Positions 23,046 to 31,144 of a stretch of DNA of 64,000 bases are shown one piece after another. Origin of the DNA: Rhodomicrobium lacus. GTDB lineage: Bacteria; Pseudomonadota; Alphaproteobacteria; Rhizobiales; Rhodomicrobiaceae. A program made the translations under genes and the position numbers. The notes beneath the pieces were generated by a model. That model was not told where the DNA came from. It ran no database searches and worked only from the letters and a program-made list of their open reading frames with translations. The stretch spans positions 868,001 through 932,000 of the forward strand of contig NZ_RZNF01000012.1 of NCBI RefSeq assembly GCF_003992725.1, in the 5' to 3' direction. Each line of letters starts with the position of its first letter. Position 1 is the first letter of the stretch.

Positions 23046-24829
23046 CAAAGCACCCAAAGCTTTGGCTCGGCGCCGGTTGGCGGCGCATTGGTTTCGACCG
23101 GCTGTGGGTCGTTAAACGTGTCGTGCCCGGTCGCAACATCGATCGACATGGCGCGCAGCTCGCCGTCGTGAGCTGCTGCGGGCACGGCTTCCGCCATGGC
23201 GAGGGTCAGCGCGATGATGGTCGCGACAATGCCGTCAATGCGGTCAGTCGACTTATCCTTGATCGGCACGATGTCGCCCTGCTTGCCGACGCTCACCGCC
23301 ACGTTGCTCGCCATCCACTTCAGCACCGGGTGGCCGCCGTGATCGAGGCTCCCCGCCACGACGAGACGCTCCAGCTCTTTCGCGCCCGGCGACATAGAGC
23401 CGTAGCCCTGCTGCACCATCATCACGCGCGGTTCCTGCTTACCGGTGCGCGGATTGCGCGCCATGCCGAAATGCTCGACCAATTTCGGGCCGAGCCAGCC
23501 CGTGTTCCACTTGTCGATCCCGACGCGCATCACGCTGAGCTTTGCCGCATCGCGCTGAATGTCGGCGAAGATCGTCTCCTGATCGATGGTGTTTCCCTCG
23601 GTCGCTATCAGCGAGCCCTGCGCCGCCCACTTGTCGTAGGGCACGCCGTCGCGCTTGACGCGCAGCTCGATGTTGTCGGCGGGCACGTACAGGCGGCAGG
23701 CAACGCGCGTGCGCATGTCGCCGCCGGCGGGCGGAAACACGTAGATCACGGCGGTCAGATCCTGCACGCTCGATACGTCGATGCCGATGTAGCAGGGCCG
23801 CCCCCGGCATTCGTCGAGGATCGTGCGCCAGGCGTCGGGCCGCGTTTCGTCGCAGCACTTCACCCAGCGGTGAATTTGCAGCCAGCGCACCGCCTGCTCG
23901 GTCCACTGATTGAGGTGATAGCGCCGGAAATCGTTTTCGAGGCGCGGGTTGTCCATCGCCTTGCGAAATTCGCTTCGAATGAAGTCGGGGCGCACGCTGA
24001 TGCCCCAGTTCGGGTTCGCCTTGCGCCACGTTTCCTCCTGCTGCCAGTCGTCATCGGGCCCGGCGGCGTAATGCGCGATCAGCCGTTCCGGATCTTCGAG
24101 GGCGCCTTCGAGGTATTTCTGATCCTGCTGATACGCCTCCCAGCCGAATCCGCGCCGTTCGCCCGCCGTCGAGGTGTCGAATTCCAGCGGCTGGCGGCGC
24201 GCAGCCATGCTCTGGCGAATGAACTGATCTAATTTGTCGTCTGACCACTCGTGCAGCTCGTCGCCGATCTTGAGGTGGGTGTTGAGCCCGTGCTTGCCCT
24301 TCGGCTTGGCGGTGAGCGGCTCCCACTTCGAGTTCATCTCCGCGAAAACGATCTTCTTCGCGAATTTTTCGAGGCGCTGCGACAGCTCCGGCGACTGCCC
24401 GAGCATCGCGCCGCCGATGTCGAACACCAACTTCGCCTGCTCCTCGTTGGTGGCGGTCGAGTAGATCTGCGCGCCATACTCCCGATCGCCCGCGAGCACG
24501 AGCAGCCCGACGCCTGCGGCCAGCGTGGTTTTGCCATTTTTACGTGGCACCCATAGCCGGGCCTTGCGGAAGAGGCGCGAGCCGTCCGGCCGTTTCCAGC
24601 CGAACAGGGGGCGAATGATGTCGAACTCCTGCCACGGCGAGAGACGGAACGGACGGCCGTAATAGCTGCCCTCGACGCCCCGCAGATAGCGCGGGAAGAA
24701 CGCGGCGGCCGCGTCGGCGGTGCGCTGGTCGTACTGCGCGCCGGGCGTGAGCGCGACCGTGCGCAGCACGTGCTCCGGCATGCGTGCGAGGTCCGGCGAC
24801 GTGTCGGGGATGCGGGCGAGGGCTGTCAT
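23045..24829 (-). CDS. Terminase large subunit
   Basis: 594 residues. The ATPase half has a Walker A-like VPRKNGKTTLAAG (about residues 94-106) and a GDELHEW acidic motif (about residue 190). The nuclease half has YIGIDVSSVQDLTAVIY near residue 349 with its Asp, and a late GIVATIIALTLA segment holding the final acidic cluster. It packages DNA with the small subunit at 25522. Start directly follows the stop of the coiled-coil gene. Confidence 0.94.
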   Translation of the reverse strand: MTALARIPDTSPDLARMPEHVLRTVALTPGAQYDQRTADAAAAFFPRYLRGVEGSYYGRPFRLSPWQEFDIIRPLFGWKRPDGSRLFRKARLWVPRKNGKTTLAAGVGLLVLAGDREYGAQIYSTATNEEQAKLVFDIGGAMLGQSPELSQRLEKFAKKIVFAEMNSKWEPLTAKPKGKHGLNTHLKIGDELHEWSDDKLDQFIRQSMAARRQPLEFDTSTAGERRGFGWEAYQQDQKYLEGALEDPERLIAHYAAGPDDDWQQEETWRKANPNWGISVRPDFIRSEFRKAMDNPRLENDFRRYHLNQWTEQAVRWLQIHRWVKCCDETRPDAWRTILDECRGRPCYIGIDVSSVQDLTAVIYVFPPAGGDMRTRVACRLYVPADNIELRVKRDGVPYDKWAAQGSLIATEGNTIDQETIFADIQRDAAKLSVMRVGIDKWNTGWLGPKLVEHFGMARNPRTGKQEPRVMMVQQGYGSMSPGAKELERLVVAGSLDHGGHPVLKWMASNVAVSVGKQGDIVPIKDKSTDRIDGIVATIIALTLAMAEAVPAAAHDGELRAMSIDVATGHDTFNDPQPVETNAPPTGAEPKLWVL

Positions 24830-25186
24830 CTACCAATTTTGAGCGTTAAGATGTTCCGGCAGGCGTTCAAAATCTTCGTCAGACAACGCATCGATAATAT
24901 TTTGTGCTTTATCTATATACGGGTCAGATTCCTCTTGAATCCTCTCCATTTCCTCACCTAGGTCCTGAATCTTGCCGTCAAGTGCCCAATACTGATCGTC
25001 AAGTTCTTTGTATTCCTGACTGTCGTCAGGATGCCGATTGCGCTCGCGCTCGACGGCGGTTTGCTCCTCGCCAACTTTCATCATCTGCTCTTCGAGGGAC
25101 AGCCATTTGTTGCTGATCGGCATATAAGCGTCGCGCAGAACGCCAAGTTCAGCAACGACCACGGCGAATTCTTCGTCGGAGAGCAT
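24830..25186 (-). CDS. Small acidic coiled-coil protein between the terminase genes
   Basis: 118 residues, mostly coiled coil (EEQMMKVGEEQTAVERERN and YWALDGKIQDLGEEMERIQ), ending LPEHLNAQNW. It is strongly acidic and its DNA is more AT-rich than the terminase genes. Genes between small and large terminase are usually absent in HK97-like phages. The design resembles the proteins at 17392, 17646 and 25222. Confidence 0.6.
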   Translation of the reverse strand: MLSDEEFAVVVAELGVLRDAYMPISNKWLSLEEQMMKVGEEQTAVERERNRHPDDSQEYKELDDQYWALDGKIQDLGEEMERIQEESDPYIDKAQNIIDALSDEDFERLPEHLNAQNW

Positions 25187-25221
25187 CAGTTCAAAATCCC
25201 AAAGTCGCGCCCACGATGTCG

Positions 25222-25512
25222 TCAGTCTAAAATCGCGTCCCAGCCGAGGCTGCTCACTCGGTCGGGATCAATCTCCTGCATCCGCGCTACGATCTCTTTC
25301 TTGCGCTCCTGCAGCTCATCGCTTTTGTCGGCGGTCTCATGGAAATAATCACCGACACTGCGCACCACATCCGGCGCGTAGGCCCGAGACAGCGCGTTTT
25401 GCGCATAGGTGATGGCGTAATCAGCGATTTCCCGCTGTTCACGGGCGAGTGCATTCAGCTCATCTTCGAGATCGCTGGTATCCTCTGCGCGCGGGCGACG
25501 GAAAGGCGGCAT
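25222..25512 (-). CDS. Small acidic coiled-coil protein between the terminase genes
   Basis: 96 residues with heptad-like helices (LEDELNALAREQREIADYA and KSDELQERKKEIVARM) and a C-terminal SSLGWDAILD that recalls the RGWEVVD and TGWRVVND segments of the connector-cluster proteins. No known family. It may be a paralogue spread within the structural operon. Confidence 0.58.
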   Translation of the reverse strand: MPPFRRPRAEDTSDLEDELNALAREQREIADYAITYAQNALSRAYAPDVVRSVGDYFHETADKSDELQERKKEIVARMQEIDPDRVSSLGWDAILD

Positions 25513-25521
25513 GACAAGCTC

Positions 25522-25995
25522 CTAGTTCAAAATCCCAAAGGGCGTAGCGGGGGCGGCTGTGGCGGCGGCAGCTTCGGCGCGATTTTCGGGCGCCTCGTCA
25601 TCCTCGAACGGCAGCGACAGCACCGGGCGCGGCCCGTCGCCTTCGCTGCGGGCGCGGATTTCCTTGAGCTTGAACCGCATCAGCGGCGTGAGCGCGAAGC
25701 GGTCTTCGAGCCCCTCGATCTTGCCCTCGATGTCGAGCATCGCCTTCAGGTCCGGGTTGATGCGCTGGAGCTTGCAGTGTTTGCTTTCGGTCTCGTAGGT
25801 CTCGCCGATCGCGTTCACCTTCGCGCGGAGCTTCAGCCAGCGGGCGACGTGATCGCAGTAGCGCGCGAGCGCGGGTTCCTCGGACGGCAGCAGCAGCCCC
25901 GCGCGGCGCAGTTCCGGCGCGGTGAGCTGCCAGATTTCGCGCCCGGCGGCGTCGAGCCACTCCGGCGCGTCGGCGATTTCGACTGTATCGGTCAT
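25522..25995 (-). CDS. Terminase small subunit, P27 type
   Basis: 157 residues. It has APEWLDAAGREIWQLTAPEL (residues 9-28), then LLLPSEEPALARYCDHVARW and later a Tyr-containing helix, the usual P27-family order. The last 30 residues are Ala-rich and flexible. It would recognise the packaging site, likely in the 320-bp gap just upstream (25996-26315). Confidence 0.85.
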   Translation of the reverse strand: MTDTVEIADAPEWLDAAGREIWQLTAPELRRAGLLLPSEEPALARYCDHVARWLKLRAKVNAIGETYETESKHCKLQRINPDLKAMLDIEGKIEGLEDRFALTPLMRFKLKEIRARSEGDGPRPVLSLPFEDDEAPENRAEAAAATAAPATPFGILN

Positions 25996-26315
25996 CGGAC
26001 CATTTTGCTGAGGCCGGGAAAATGGTGCGGGGCGGCCGGATTGCCGCCCCGCCGCCGGGGGGTATTCAGGTTCGGGAGCGGGCGGCCTTGAATCTTACCT
26101 ACGGCCAGGAGAGGTAGCCGCCCTTGTTCGTTTCCGTTGCCCAGTGACTCCGGCGCGAACGCCGGTCGCTTTGGTCGCAAGCCGTGTCATTGCCGAGTTA
26201 TGGTGTGCACCGTCCGGCGCCCCCGAATTGGTGATCCCGTGGGGGAATTGGAATTGGTGCGGGGCGTTTAAGGTCCGCCCCGCCAAGACCGGCCACCCTC
26301 GCGGAAGGGATTCGG
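25996..26315 (-). other. Gene-free 320-bp region ahead of terS with two matching GC hairpins (candidate packaging site)
   Basis: No convincing gene was found here. Two hairpins share the sequence GGTGCGGGGCG: GCGGGGCGGC/GCCGCCCCGC (26027-26052, 10-bp stem) and GCGGGGCG/CGCCCCGC (26259-26283, 8-bp stem). They flank about 200 bp next to the small terminase gene, where cos sites lie in HNH-carrying phages. A cos function is inferred. Confidence 0.45.
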
Positions 26316-26654
26316 TTAATCGTTCTTGCAGGGGCGCGCGACGACGACGCAGCGCTTGAGGTCGAGCAGCGTGTTGCTGCCGCCAACGCGCGCGGGGTCG
26401 CAATGCACATCCACGACGCGGGCGAGTTCCCACGTCATGAAGCGCTCGCCGTGCGCGTTGATGACTTGCTCCTGCCAGCGCTTCACGGCCGAGCGCTGCG
26501 CCGAGCGGATGAGGTGATAGGCGTCGCCAGCGGCGCGGATCGGTTCGCGGCACTCGGGGCCAGGCGGCGGAGGAGCCGGGCGGCGATGATGCGGGTGCGC
26601 GGCGGCGGGCGTGGTGAGGGCAAGCGCGATCAGCAGCGCAGCGATGGGGCGCAT
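26316..26654 (-). CDS. Small secreted protein of unknown function
   Basis: 112 residues from the ATG at 26654, preceded by GGAG. Residues 1-20 are a signal peptide (MRPIAALLIALALTTPAAA) followed by a His/Pro-rich segment. The mature part has four Cys that could form disulphides and ends CVVVARPCKND. A secreted protein between HNH endonuclease and terminase is unusual, so it is probably cargo. It has its own terminator upstream, separating it from the HNH gene. Confidence 0.65.
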   Translation of the reverse strand: MRPIAALLIALALTTPAAAHPHHRRPAPPPPGPECREPIRAAGDAYHLIRSAQRSAVKRWQEQVINAHGERFMTWELARVVDVHCDPARVGGSNTLLDLKRCVVVARPCKND

Positions 26655-26687
26655 GGGTTTCTCCGTAAGTGCCGAAAAAAGTTTCAG

Positions 26688-26710
26688 AAAACCCGCTCCG
26701 GCGGAGTTTT
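26688..26710 (-). terminator. Rho-independent terminator after the HNH gene
   Basis: On the minus strand AAAACTCCGC pairs with GCGGGTTTT around CGGA (one wobble), followed by a T run and, 7 bases on, another six T. It lies 60 bp after the HNH stop and ahead of the secreted-protein gene. The late operon downstream would then need another promoter or read-through. Confidence 0.6.
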
Positions 26711-26769
26711 CGATTAGGCGCGCGGTTGAGGCGCGAAAGGGTGTAGAGATTTCGAGATGGGGGGAGGGG

Positions 26770-27123
26770 TCAGCCCTTCCGACCATCCGGCGTGCCGAAG
26801 TTGCTATCCTCGCGCGCCGTCTTCTCGTCGTGGTGGCGCTTGCACAGCGCCTGCCAGTTGTTCGTGTCCCAGAACAGAGTGCTGTCGCCCTTGTGCGGTG
26901 TGATGTGATCCACCACAGTTGCGGGCGTTGCCACGCCGTCAGCCCAGCACATCGCACACAGCGGGTGCGACCGCAGATACGTCGCGCGGGCCTTCCGCCA
27001 TCGGTGATTGTAGCCGCGCACGTGGCTCGGCTCGCGATAGCGATCAAACTCGCGCTTGCGTTCGCGCTCGCGCTCGTCTCGTGTCTGATTGTCTGGGCGG
27101 AATGTTCCGGGCGCCGTGGGCAT
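26770..27123 (-). CDS. HNH endonuclease (packaging-associated)
   Basis: 117 residues. The N-terminus is highly charged. Residues 50-105 form the HNH fold: LCAMC with two Cys, VVDHITPHKG with the catalytic His, NWQALCKRHHD with the second Cys pair region and His residues. HNH proteins encoded next to terminase are needed for cos cleavage in many HK97-like phages. A TTGACA box inside a TTGAC/GTCAA dyad lies 41-46 bp ahead of the start (27164-27169), but no good -10 follows at normal spacing. Confidence 0.88.
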   Translation of the reverse strand: MPTAPGTFRPDNQTRDERERERKREFDRYREPSHVRGYNHRWRKARATYLRSHPLCAMCWADGVATPATVVDHITPHKGDSTLFWDTNNWQALCKRHHDEKTAREDSNFGTPDGRKG

Positions 27124-27214
27124 TGTGCCTACCGTGTACTCTACGCGCCATTTGACCTCACGATGTCAAGGATTCTAGGCGCGCGCAAGCCCTTCTCGCT
27201 TGGGTTGTGGATAA

Positions 27215-27718
27215 CTACCGCGCACCATCTGGCGACGGCAGCAACCTCACGCTGCTATCGCCTTGATATGCAAGGGCGATATTGCGCGACACATGCTCCT
27301 CGACTGTGCGCCCGTCCGGCATCACCACATGCGCCATGAACGCCTGTTCGAGCGTTTCGATCCCCTCTTCGACCGACACGAGCTTTGCCTTCACGGCCAG
27401 CACGAGCGCGCGCCACTTCGTGCGGCACGCCTGTTCCCACAGCGCGTGCGCCCGCTCCGGGGTCGCCTGCCGCGTATGAGATCGATATTGGTTGTTTCGC
27501 ACCGTTTCCTGCTGGAACTGCGGCGCGGACTTGTCCGGCACGATCAGCGTCATGCGCACATTGCGCTCGCCGATGCGAAACGCCACCATCGCACGCCCCG
27601 GCTCGTTGAAAAACGCCGTGTGCGTGGCGCCATAGCGTTCGAGGATCGTCTCAAGCTCCGCGCGGCTCGACGCCACGCTCACGCTCGTCTTCTCTGCATA
27701 AGCCGCTTTCTTGGTCAT
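27215..27718 (-). CDS. Conserved phage protein of unknown function
   Basis: 167 residues. The start at 27718 overlaps the upstream stop and has GGGAGA nine bases upstream; an ATG at 27724 is the alternative. The pattern SRAELETILERYGATHTAFF, PGRAMVAFRIGERNVRM, WEQACRTKWRALVLAVKAK, EEGIETLEQAFMAHVV matches a family found in many actinobacterial and proteobacterial phages near replication genes. Its function is not known. Confidence 0.72.
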   Translation of the reverse strand: MTKKAAYAEKTSVSVASSRAELETILERYGATHTAFFNEPGRAMVAFRIGERNVRMTLIVPDKSAPQFQQETVRNNQYRSHTRQATPERAHALWEQACRTKWRALVLAVKAKLVSVEEGIETLEQAFMAHVVMPDGRTVEEHVSRNIALAYQGDSSVRLLPSPDGAR

Positions 27719-27966
27719 GCCCATTCTCCCTTTTTCCTGAGTATAATCGACATGGACTCAGTCGCGCGGTGAGCCGCTGCGATAGCGGATAGCTCGCCGT
27801 ATAGTCTCCACTGCCGCTCCGCGTCCTGAGCCGACAAATCAAGTGAGGCGTTTCGCAATACCTCACGCACGCGCGGCGGCAGCCGGTCATAAGCGCGCAA
27901 ATCATTTGCCGCTGGCGACACGTCAACCACGTAGCCGGACACGGGATCAAGCCCGTTCCCACTCAT
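27715..27966 (-). CDS. Small phage protein of unknown function
   Basis: 83 residues from the ATG overlapping the previous stop (ATGA). The central part YDRLPPRVREVLRNASLDLS is a pattern shared by short phage proteins that may bind DNA or act with replication factors. No known enzyme motif. Coupled to both neighbours. Confidence 0.58.
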   Translation of the reverse strand: MSGNGLDPVSGYVVDVSPAANDLRAYDRLPPRVREVLRNASLDLSAQDAERQWRLYGELSAIAAAHRATESMSIILRKKGEWA

Positions 27967-28622
27967 CTCACGCCCCACGGCTCGCGCTCCGCGCCGATGC
28001 CCGTCAGCCGCCAGCGGGTGAGCGCATCCGCCGCCATCATCGCATCGCGCAGGATGCGCAGCGCGCAGTGCCACGTCTCATAGGTGGCGCGGGCGTGCCA
28101 GAGCGCGGCCTCGGCGCGCGCGGGCGGCCATCCCTCATAGTCGATCACGCAGGCCACCGGCTTGCCGCGCCTGTCCTTCAGCGTGCGCGGCAGCCCCGCC
28201 TTCAGCTCGGCGACGACGCGCAGCGGCGGGCAGCGCGGGCACCAGTCGGGCGTGCGCTCATCCTCGGCGCAGCGCATCACGAGCTGCCGCTCGCCCGCCT
28301 GCAGGCGGCGCACGAAGTCGTGGACCGTGTAGGCGTCGGCGTGTGCCTTGATGCCGAGCTTCATGCCCTGCGCGCGGATCACCGCGCCCGTGGCGAGGTC
28401 GCCGCACACGCGCCCCGTCGCCGAAATCGACGCCTCGCCGGGCCCGAAGCCGCCCTCGTCGCGCTGCACGATCTGGCGAGCATAGGTCCATTCGAGCAGC
28501 TCGCGCATCGTCGCTGGTGTGCGCGTGTCGGCGACAGTTGACGGATTGACAGTTCGAGGGAGTTTACGGCTTGCGCCTATAGATTCACGGGGCAAAGGAG
28601 CGATTTTATAGGCGTTTTGCAT
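27963..28622 (-). CDS. Hypothetical protein downstream of the candidate origin
   Basis: 219 residues from the ATG at 28622, preceded by AAGGA. It has a WCPRC pair near residue 136, a basic N-terminus and several Trp/Tyr-rich helices (ALWHARATYETWHCALRIL). No family is recognised. It is the first gene left of the iteron region and is coupled to two small genes that follow. Confidence 0.58.
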   Translation of the reverse strand: MQNAYKIAPLPRESIGASRKLPRTVNPSTVADTRTPATMRELLEWTYARQIVQRDEGGFGPGEASISATGRVCGDLATGAVIRAQGMKLGIKAHADAYTVHDFVRRLQAGERQLVMRCAEDERTPDWCPRCPPLRVVAELKAGLPRTLKDRRGKPVACVIDYEGWPPARAEAALWHARATYETWHCALRILRDAMMAADALTRWRLTGIGAEREPWGVR

Positions 28623-28649
28623 GGCGTTCCTTTTTGCGTATATTAACAC

Positions 28650-28814
28650 ATGCTCAAACTATCAACTCTATCAACTCTCGATGCTAAAATCGTTCATAAT
28701 CAACGATTTGAGGAATTGACAGAGACGCGATCATCACTCAACAACACTCAACCTCTATCAACTCAAAAATTGACGGTCAGTTGACAGACAACGCACCCAC
28801 TATCAACTCACGCG
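28650..28814. other. Iteron-like repeat region, candidate phage replication origin
   Basis: An AT-rich gap between the primase-helicase stop and the next gene. TATCAACTC occurs four times in the same direction (28660-28668 and 28669-28677 in tandem, 28756-28764, 28801-28809), with extra partial copies ACTCAAC at 28738-28753. A dyad AAATCGTT-cataatc-AACGATTT lies at 28687-28709, and TTGACAG occurs twice. Direct repeats plus AT-rich DNA beside a primase-helicase gene is the usual layout of a phage origin. It must also hold the promoter for the gene at 28622. Confidence 0.6.
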
Positions 28815-30296
28815 TCACGCATCTGCGCCGCTCGGCCAATACTCGATTTTCAACTTGATCCCGATCCGTTTTACATAGCCACCCGTTCCCATTACTTTGG
28901 GATACCCTAAATCGTTGAGCCTGCGCCCGAACGGCGTCTGCTTTTTCGGCTCTTCGTTGTTCATTTCGCACCATTTGCGGTATCCCGCATAAAGCTCGGA
29001 GGCAGAGGATTTGAATTCATCTGTGGCGGCGGCAGCGGGGCGCGTTTCGCAGGCGGTGAGCACGAACTGGCCGATAGGGTCATTCTCGGCAAAATACGCA
29101 TCTGTCGCCGCCAACACAGCCGCAGGAACGCGCAGCCCCTCGACGTGATAATCGCGCCATCCATCGAGCAACCAGTTGAGTATCCCCTCGCGTTCCTCAA
29201 GCAGCTCGGCGGTGAAATCGCGCCCCGGCGTGCGTGTGAAGGTGCGGCGGAACGGAACGACATGGATTCGCCGCCGGATGCCGAAATCCTTGCCGACGAT
29301 CGAGGGCTTGACGTTCAGCGACATCGTGAGCTTGCCGACCGGCTTGAACTCGAAGAACGGCTTGTTGAGGTGGCGCGCCTTCATGCGTTCGCCGCCGGTC
29401 CACTGCTTGATGACGCTTTCCGAGAGACGAACGCCGGCCTCCGGCTCGCTCGTGCGCACGAGACGCACGCCGGGCAATTCGGCCAGGTCGGGTGACGGTC
29501 CGGAGCCTGATTTACGATCCGTGTAGAGCCACGTCTCGATTGGCGTCGTCGCCGCGTAGTCGCCGAGGATCGTGGAAACCACGTCGATGATGGTCGATTT
29601 GCCGTTCGATCCCTGACCCTCGAAAATCGCCACGCATTGTTCGAGGATCGAGCCCGAGAGGCAGTAGCCGAGCCACTGCTGAATGAAGCGGCGCATATCC
29701 TCCTCGGGCTGACACTCTTCGAGGAATTTCAGCCAGCGCTTCGGCGTGGGTGCGTCGGGGTTATAGCGGACGGTGCAGCACCGTGTGATCAGGTCAAAGC
29801 GGTTGTGCTTGCGGAGCTGCACGACATCGTCTTCGCCCTCCGCGCGCAAAAACAGCGTGCCGTTCTGGACGTTCAGCAGATAGGGATGTGCGTCGAAATC
29901 GTCGCTGACTTTGCGGCTGTAGGCCGCCGCCTCGGTCAACATCGAGGCGATTCCGCCGCTGTTGCCGCTGCGCACGGCGTGCTTGCGGAACGATTTCTTG
30001 CGGTCGCCGACGACGTGCTGCACCTCGTCCCACAGCGCATCGCTCGTCTTGTGTGCGTAGCGCCGCGCCACGGCCGCGCCGTCGCGATCCGACCAGCGTG
30101 TGCCGTCCCAGGCGAGCCAGCCGCGCTCGTCGGTATAAGCGATGTCGCTACCGAATCGCGCCAGCATGCGCCGCGCATTGCCGAGGTCGTTCAGCTCCAG
30201 CTTGGCAAGCTCGGCGTCGTCGACCGCGCCGGGTGCCTCAGCCGCATCGAGCGCGGCAAGCACCTGATTTTCTTTCGGAAATAGATCGTCTGTCAT
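28815..30296 (-). CDS. D5/P4-type phage primase-helicase
   Basis: 493 residues from the ATG at 30296. Residues 30-200 are the D5_N-type domain (DERGWLAWDGTRWSDRD, PYLLNVQNGTLFL). The SF3 helicase core starts at about 230 with Walker A EGQGSNGKST and continues with LAELPGVRLVRTSEPEAG and WTGGERMKARHLNKPFFEF, then an IRRRIHVVPF box. Residues 430-490 are the C-terminal winged helix (ELYAGYRKWCEMNN, FGRRL). It would unwind the phage origin and load or perform priming. Confidence 0.9.
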   Translation of the reverse strand: MTDDLFPKENQVLAALDAAEAPGAVDDAELAKLELNDLGNARRMLARFGSDIAYTDERGWLAWDGTRWSDRDGAAVARRYAHKTSDALWDEVQHVVGDRKKSFRKHAVRSGNSGGIASMLTEAAAYSRKVSDDFDAHPYLLNVQNGTLFLRAEGEDDVVQLRKHNRFDLITRCCTVRYNPDAPTPKRWLKFLEECQPEEDMRRFIQQWLGYCLSGSILEQCVAIFEGQGSNGKSTIIDVVSTILGDYAATTPIETWLYTDRKSGSGPSPDLAELPGVRLVRTSEPEAGVRLSESVIKQWTGGERMKARHLNKPFFEFKPVGKLTMSLNVKPSIVGKDFGIRRRIHVVPFRRTFTRTPGRDFTAELLEEREGILNWLLDGWRDYHVEGLRVPAAVLAATDAYFAENDPIGQFVLTACETRPAAAATDEFKSSASELYAGYRKWCEMNNEEPKKQTPFGRRLNDLGYPKVMGTGGYVKRIGIKLKIEYWPSGADA

Positions 30297-30324
30297 GGCC
30301 GCGCCGATGGCGCGCCCGCTAGAT

Positions 30325-30379
30325 GTGGACAAAACTGTATAAGTTGCACCACTACATACGGTGTGCTAGTTTCGTCCAC
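30325..30379. promoter_or_regulatory. Long inverted repeat upstream of the primase-helicase gene
   Basis: GTGGACAAAACT (30325-30336) and AGTTTCGTCCAC (30368-30379) are inverted copies with one mismatch, around 31 AT-rich bases that hold a smaller CACC/GGTG dyad. The repeat begins 29 bp ahead of the primase-helicase start, so it may be an operator, or an origin element. Confidence 0.5.
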
Positions 30380-30426
30380 GCAACGGACGCTAGGTTGAGA
30401 TCCACAAACGTCGCACCCGTCCGCCG

Positions 30427-30502
30427 CCCGCGAGTGTTACCAGCACGCGCGGGAGCTTCGCACGGAAGCTGAGCCGCAGGGAGACGCAACCTCCTCTGCG
30501 GC
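30427..30502. other. Three consecutive hairpins in the gene-free region before the primase-helicase gene
   Basis: CCCGCG/CGCGGG (30427-30453), AGCTTC/GAAGCT (30454-30470) and GCCGCAG/CTGCGGC (30473-30502) follow each other without gaps. Read rightward the last stem is followed by TTCCTTGTTTT and could be a weak terminator. Read leftward (gene direction) it would be a structured RNA or a single-strand initiation site. Confidence 0.45.
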
Positions 30503-30511
30503 TTCCTTGTT

Positions 30512-30847
30512 TTATGCCGCCGCAGGCAGCGTCAGCGCGCGCAGTTCGTCGAGGTTCGCTGTCGGCGGCATGGGCCGGAACGCCTTCGGTTCCATCTTGT
30601 GGATGAGAAAACCGGGCATGCACCGCCATTCTCCTGCGAAATAGACGGATTCATCTCCAAGAGGATCGCGAATCCAGATCGCCTTGTCGACCATGGGCGA
30701 GTCGTCGCCTTTATCTGGATGGAGTTGCACGAGGAAGGGATCGCCCGACGCGAACAACTCCTCGCTGAAATACTCAATCGGAATCCACCCTTCCTTCGTT
30801 CGCGGCAGCGACTCTAGCGGCGGTATTTGTGTCTGAACTTCAGCCAT
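30512..30847 (-). CDS. Hypothetical phage protein
   Basis: 111 residues. The ATG at 30847 has AGGAG eight bases upstream, better than the one at 30853, which is too close. Sequence is soluble with several Trp and Pro (KEGWIPIEYFSEELFASGD, DKAIWIRDPLGDESVYFAGE). No family recognised. It follows the gene at 30861 with its own ribosome site and lies in the early operon. Confidence 0.6.
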   Translation of the reverse strand: MAEVQTQIPPLESLPRTKEGWIPIEYFSEELFASGDPFLVQLHPDKGDDSPMVDKAIWIRDPLGDESVYFAGEWRCMPGFLIHKMEPKAFRPMPPTANLDELRALTLPAAA

Positions 30848-30860
30848 CGTCATCTCTCCT

Positions 30861-31118
30861 TCATGCCGCTTCTTCGACGAGGATCGGGAGAGATGCCTCG
30901 TCCGACGGCACCGTCACCGTGGGGATTTCCGGCCGGATCGGCACGCGCACCGTCAGCAGCGTGACTCTGGTCAGATCCCATTTTATGTCGAACTGCGTGC
31001 CGCCGTCGCCGTCGAGGATGTCCGCCTGCTGACACCCCTCCAGATCGTACCCGACCGCGATTTTGAACTCGTCATACTCCGGCTTCGCCTGCGTCGCCGG
31101 TGTTGCTGCCTGTGTCAT
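30861..31118 (-). CDS. Hypothetical phage protein
   Basis: 85 residues from the ATG at 31118, which has a perfect AAGGAGAGAG ahead of it; an in-frame start at 31148 is unlikely. Beta-rich with many Val/Thr/Pro (VTLLTVRVPIRPEIPTVTVP). No family recognised. Strong ribosome sites here and in the next gene suggest both are well expressed. Confidence 0.62.
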   Translation of the reverse strand: MTQAATPATQAKPEYDEFKIAVGYDLEGCQQADILDGDGGTQFDIKWDLTRVTLLTVRVPIRPEIPTVTVPSDEASLPILVEEAA

Positions 31119-31144
31119 CACTCTCTCCTTGCTGTTGAACGGTG

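Noticed and set aside
25992-26180. 62-codon minus-strand frame upstream of the small terminase gene
   Set aside because: Arg/Pro/Gly-rich, includes a hairpin stem and has no ribosome site.
26655-26769. Possible promoter for the secreted-protein gene
   Set aside because: No -35/-10 pair at acceptable spacing could be picked.
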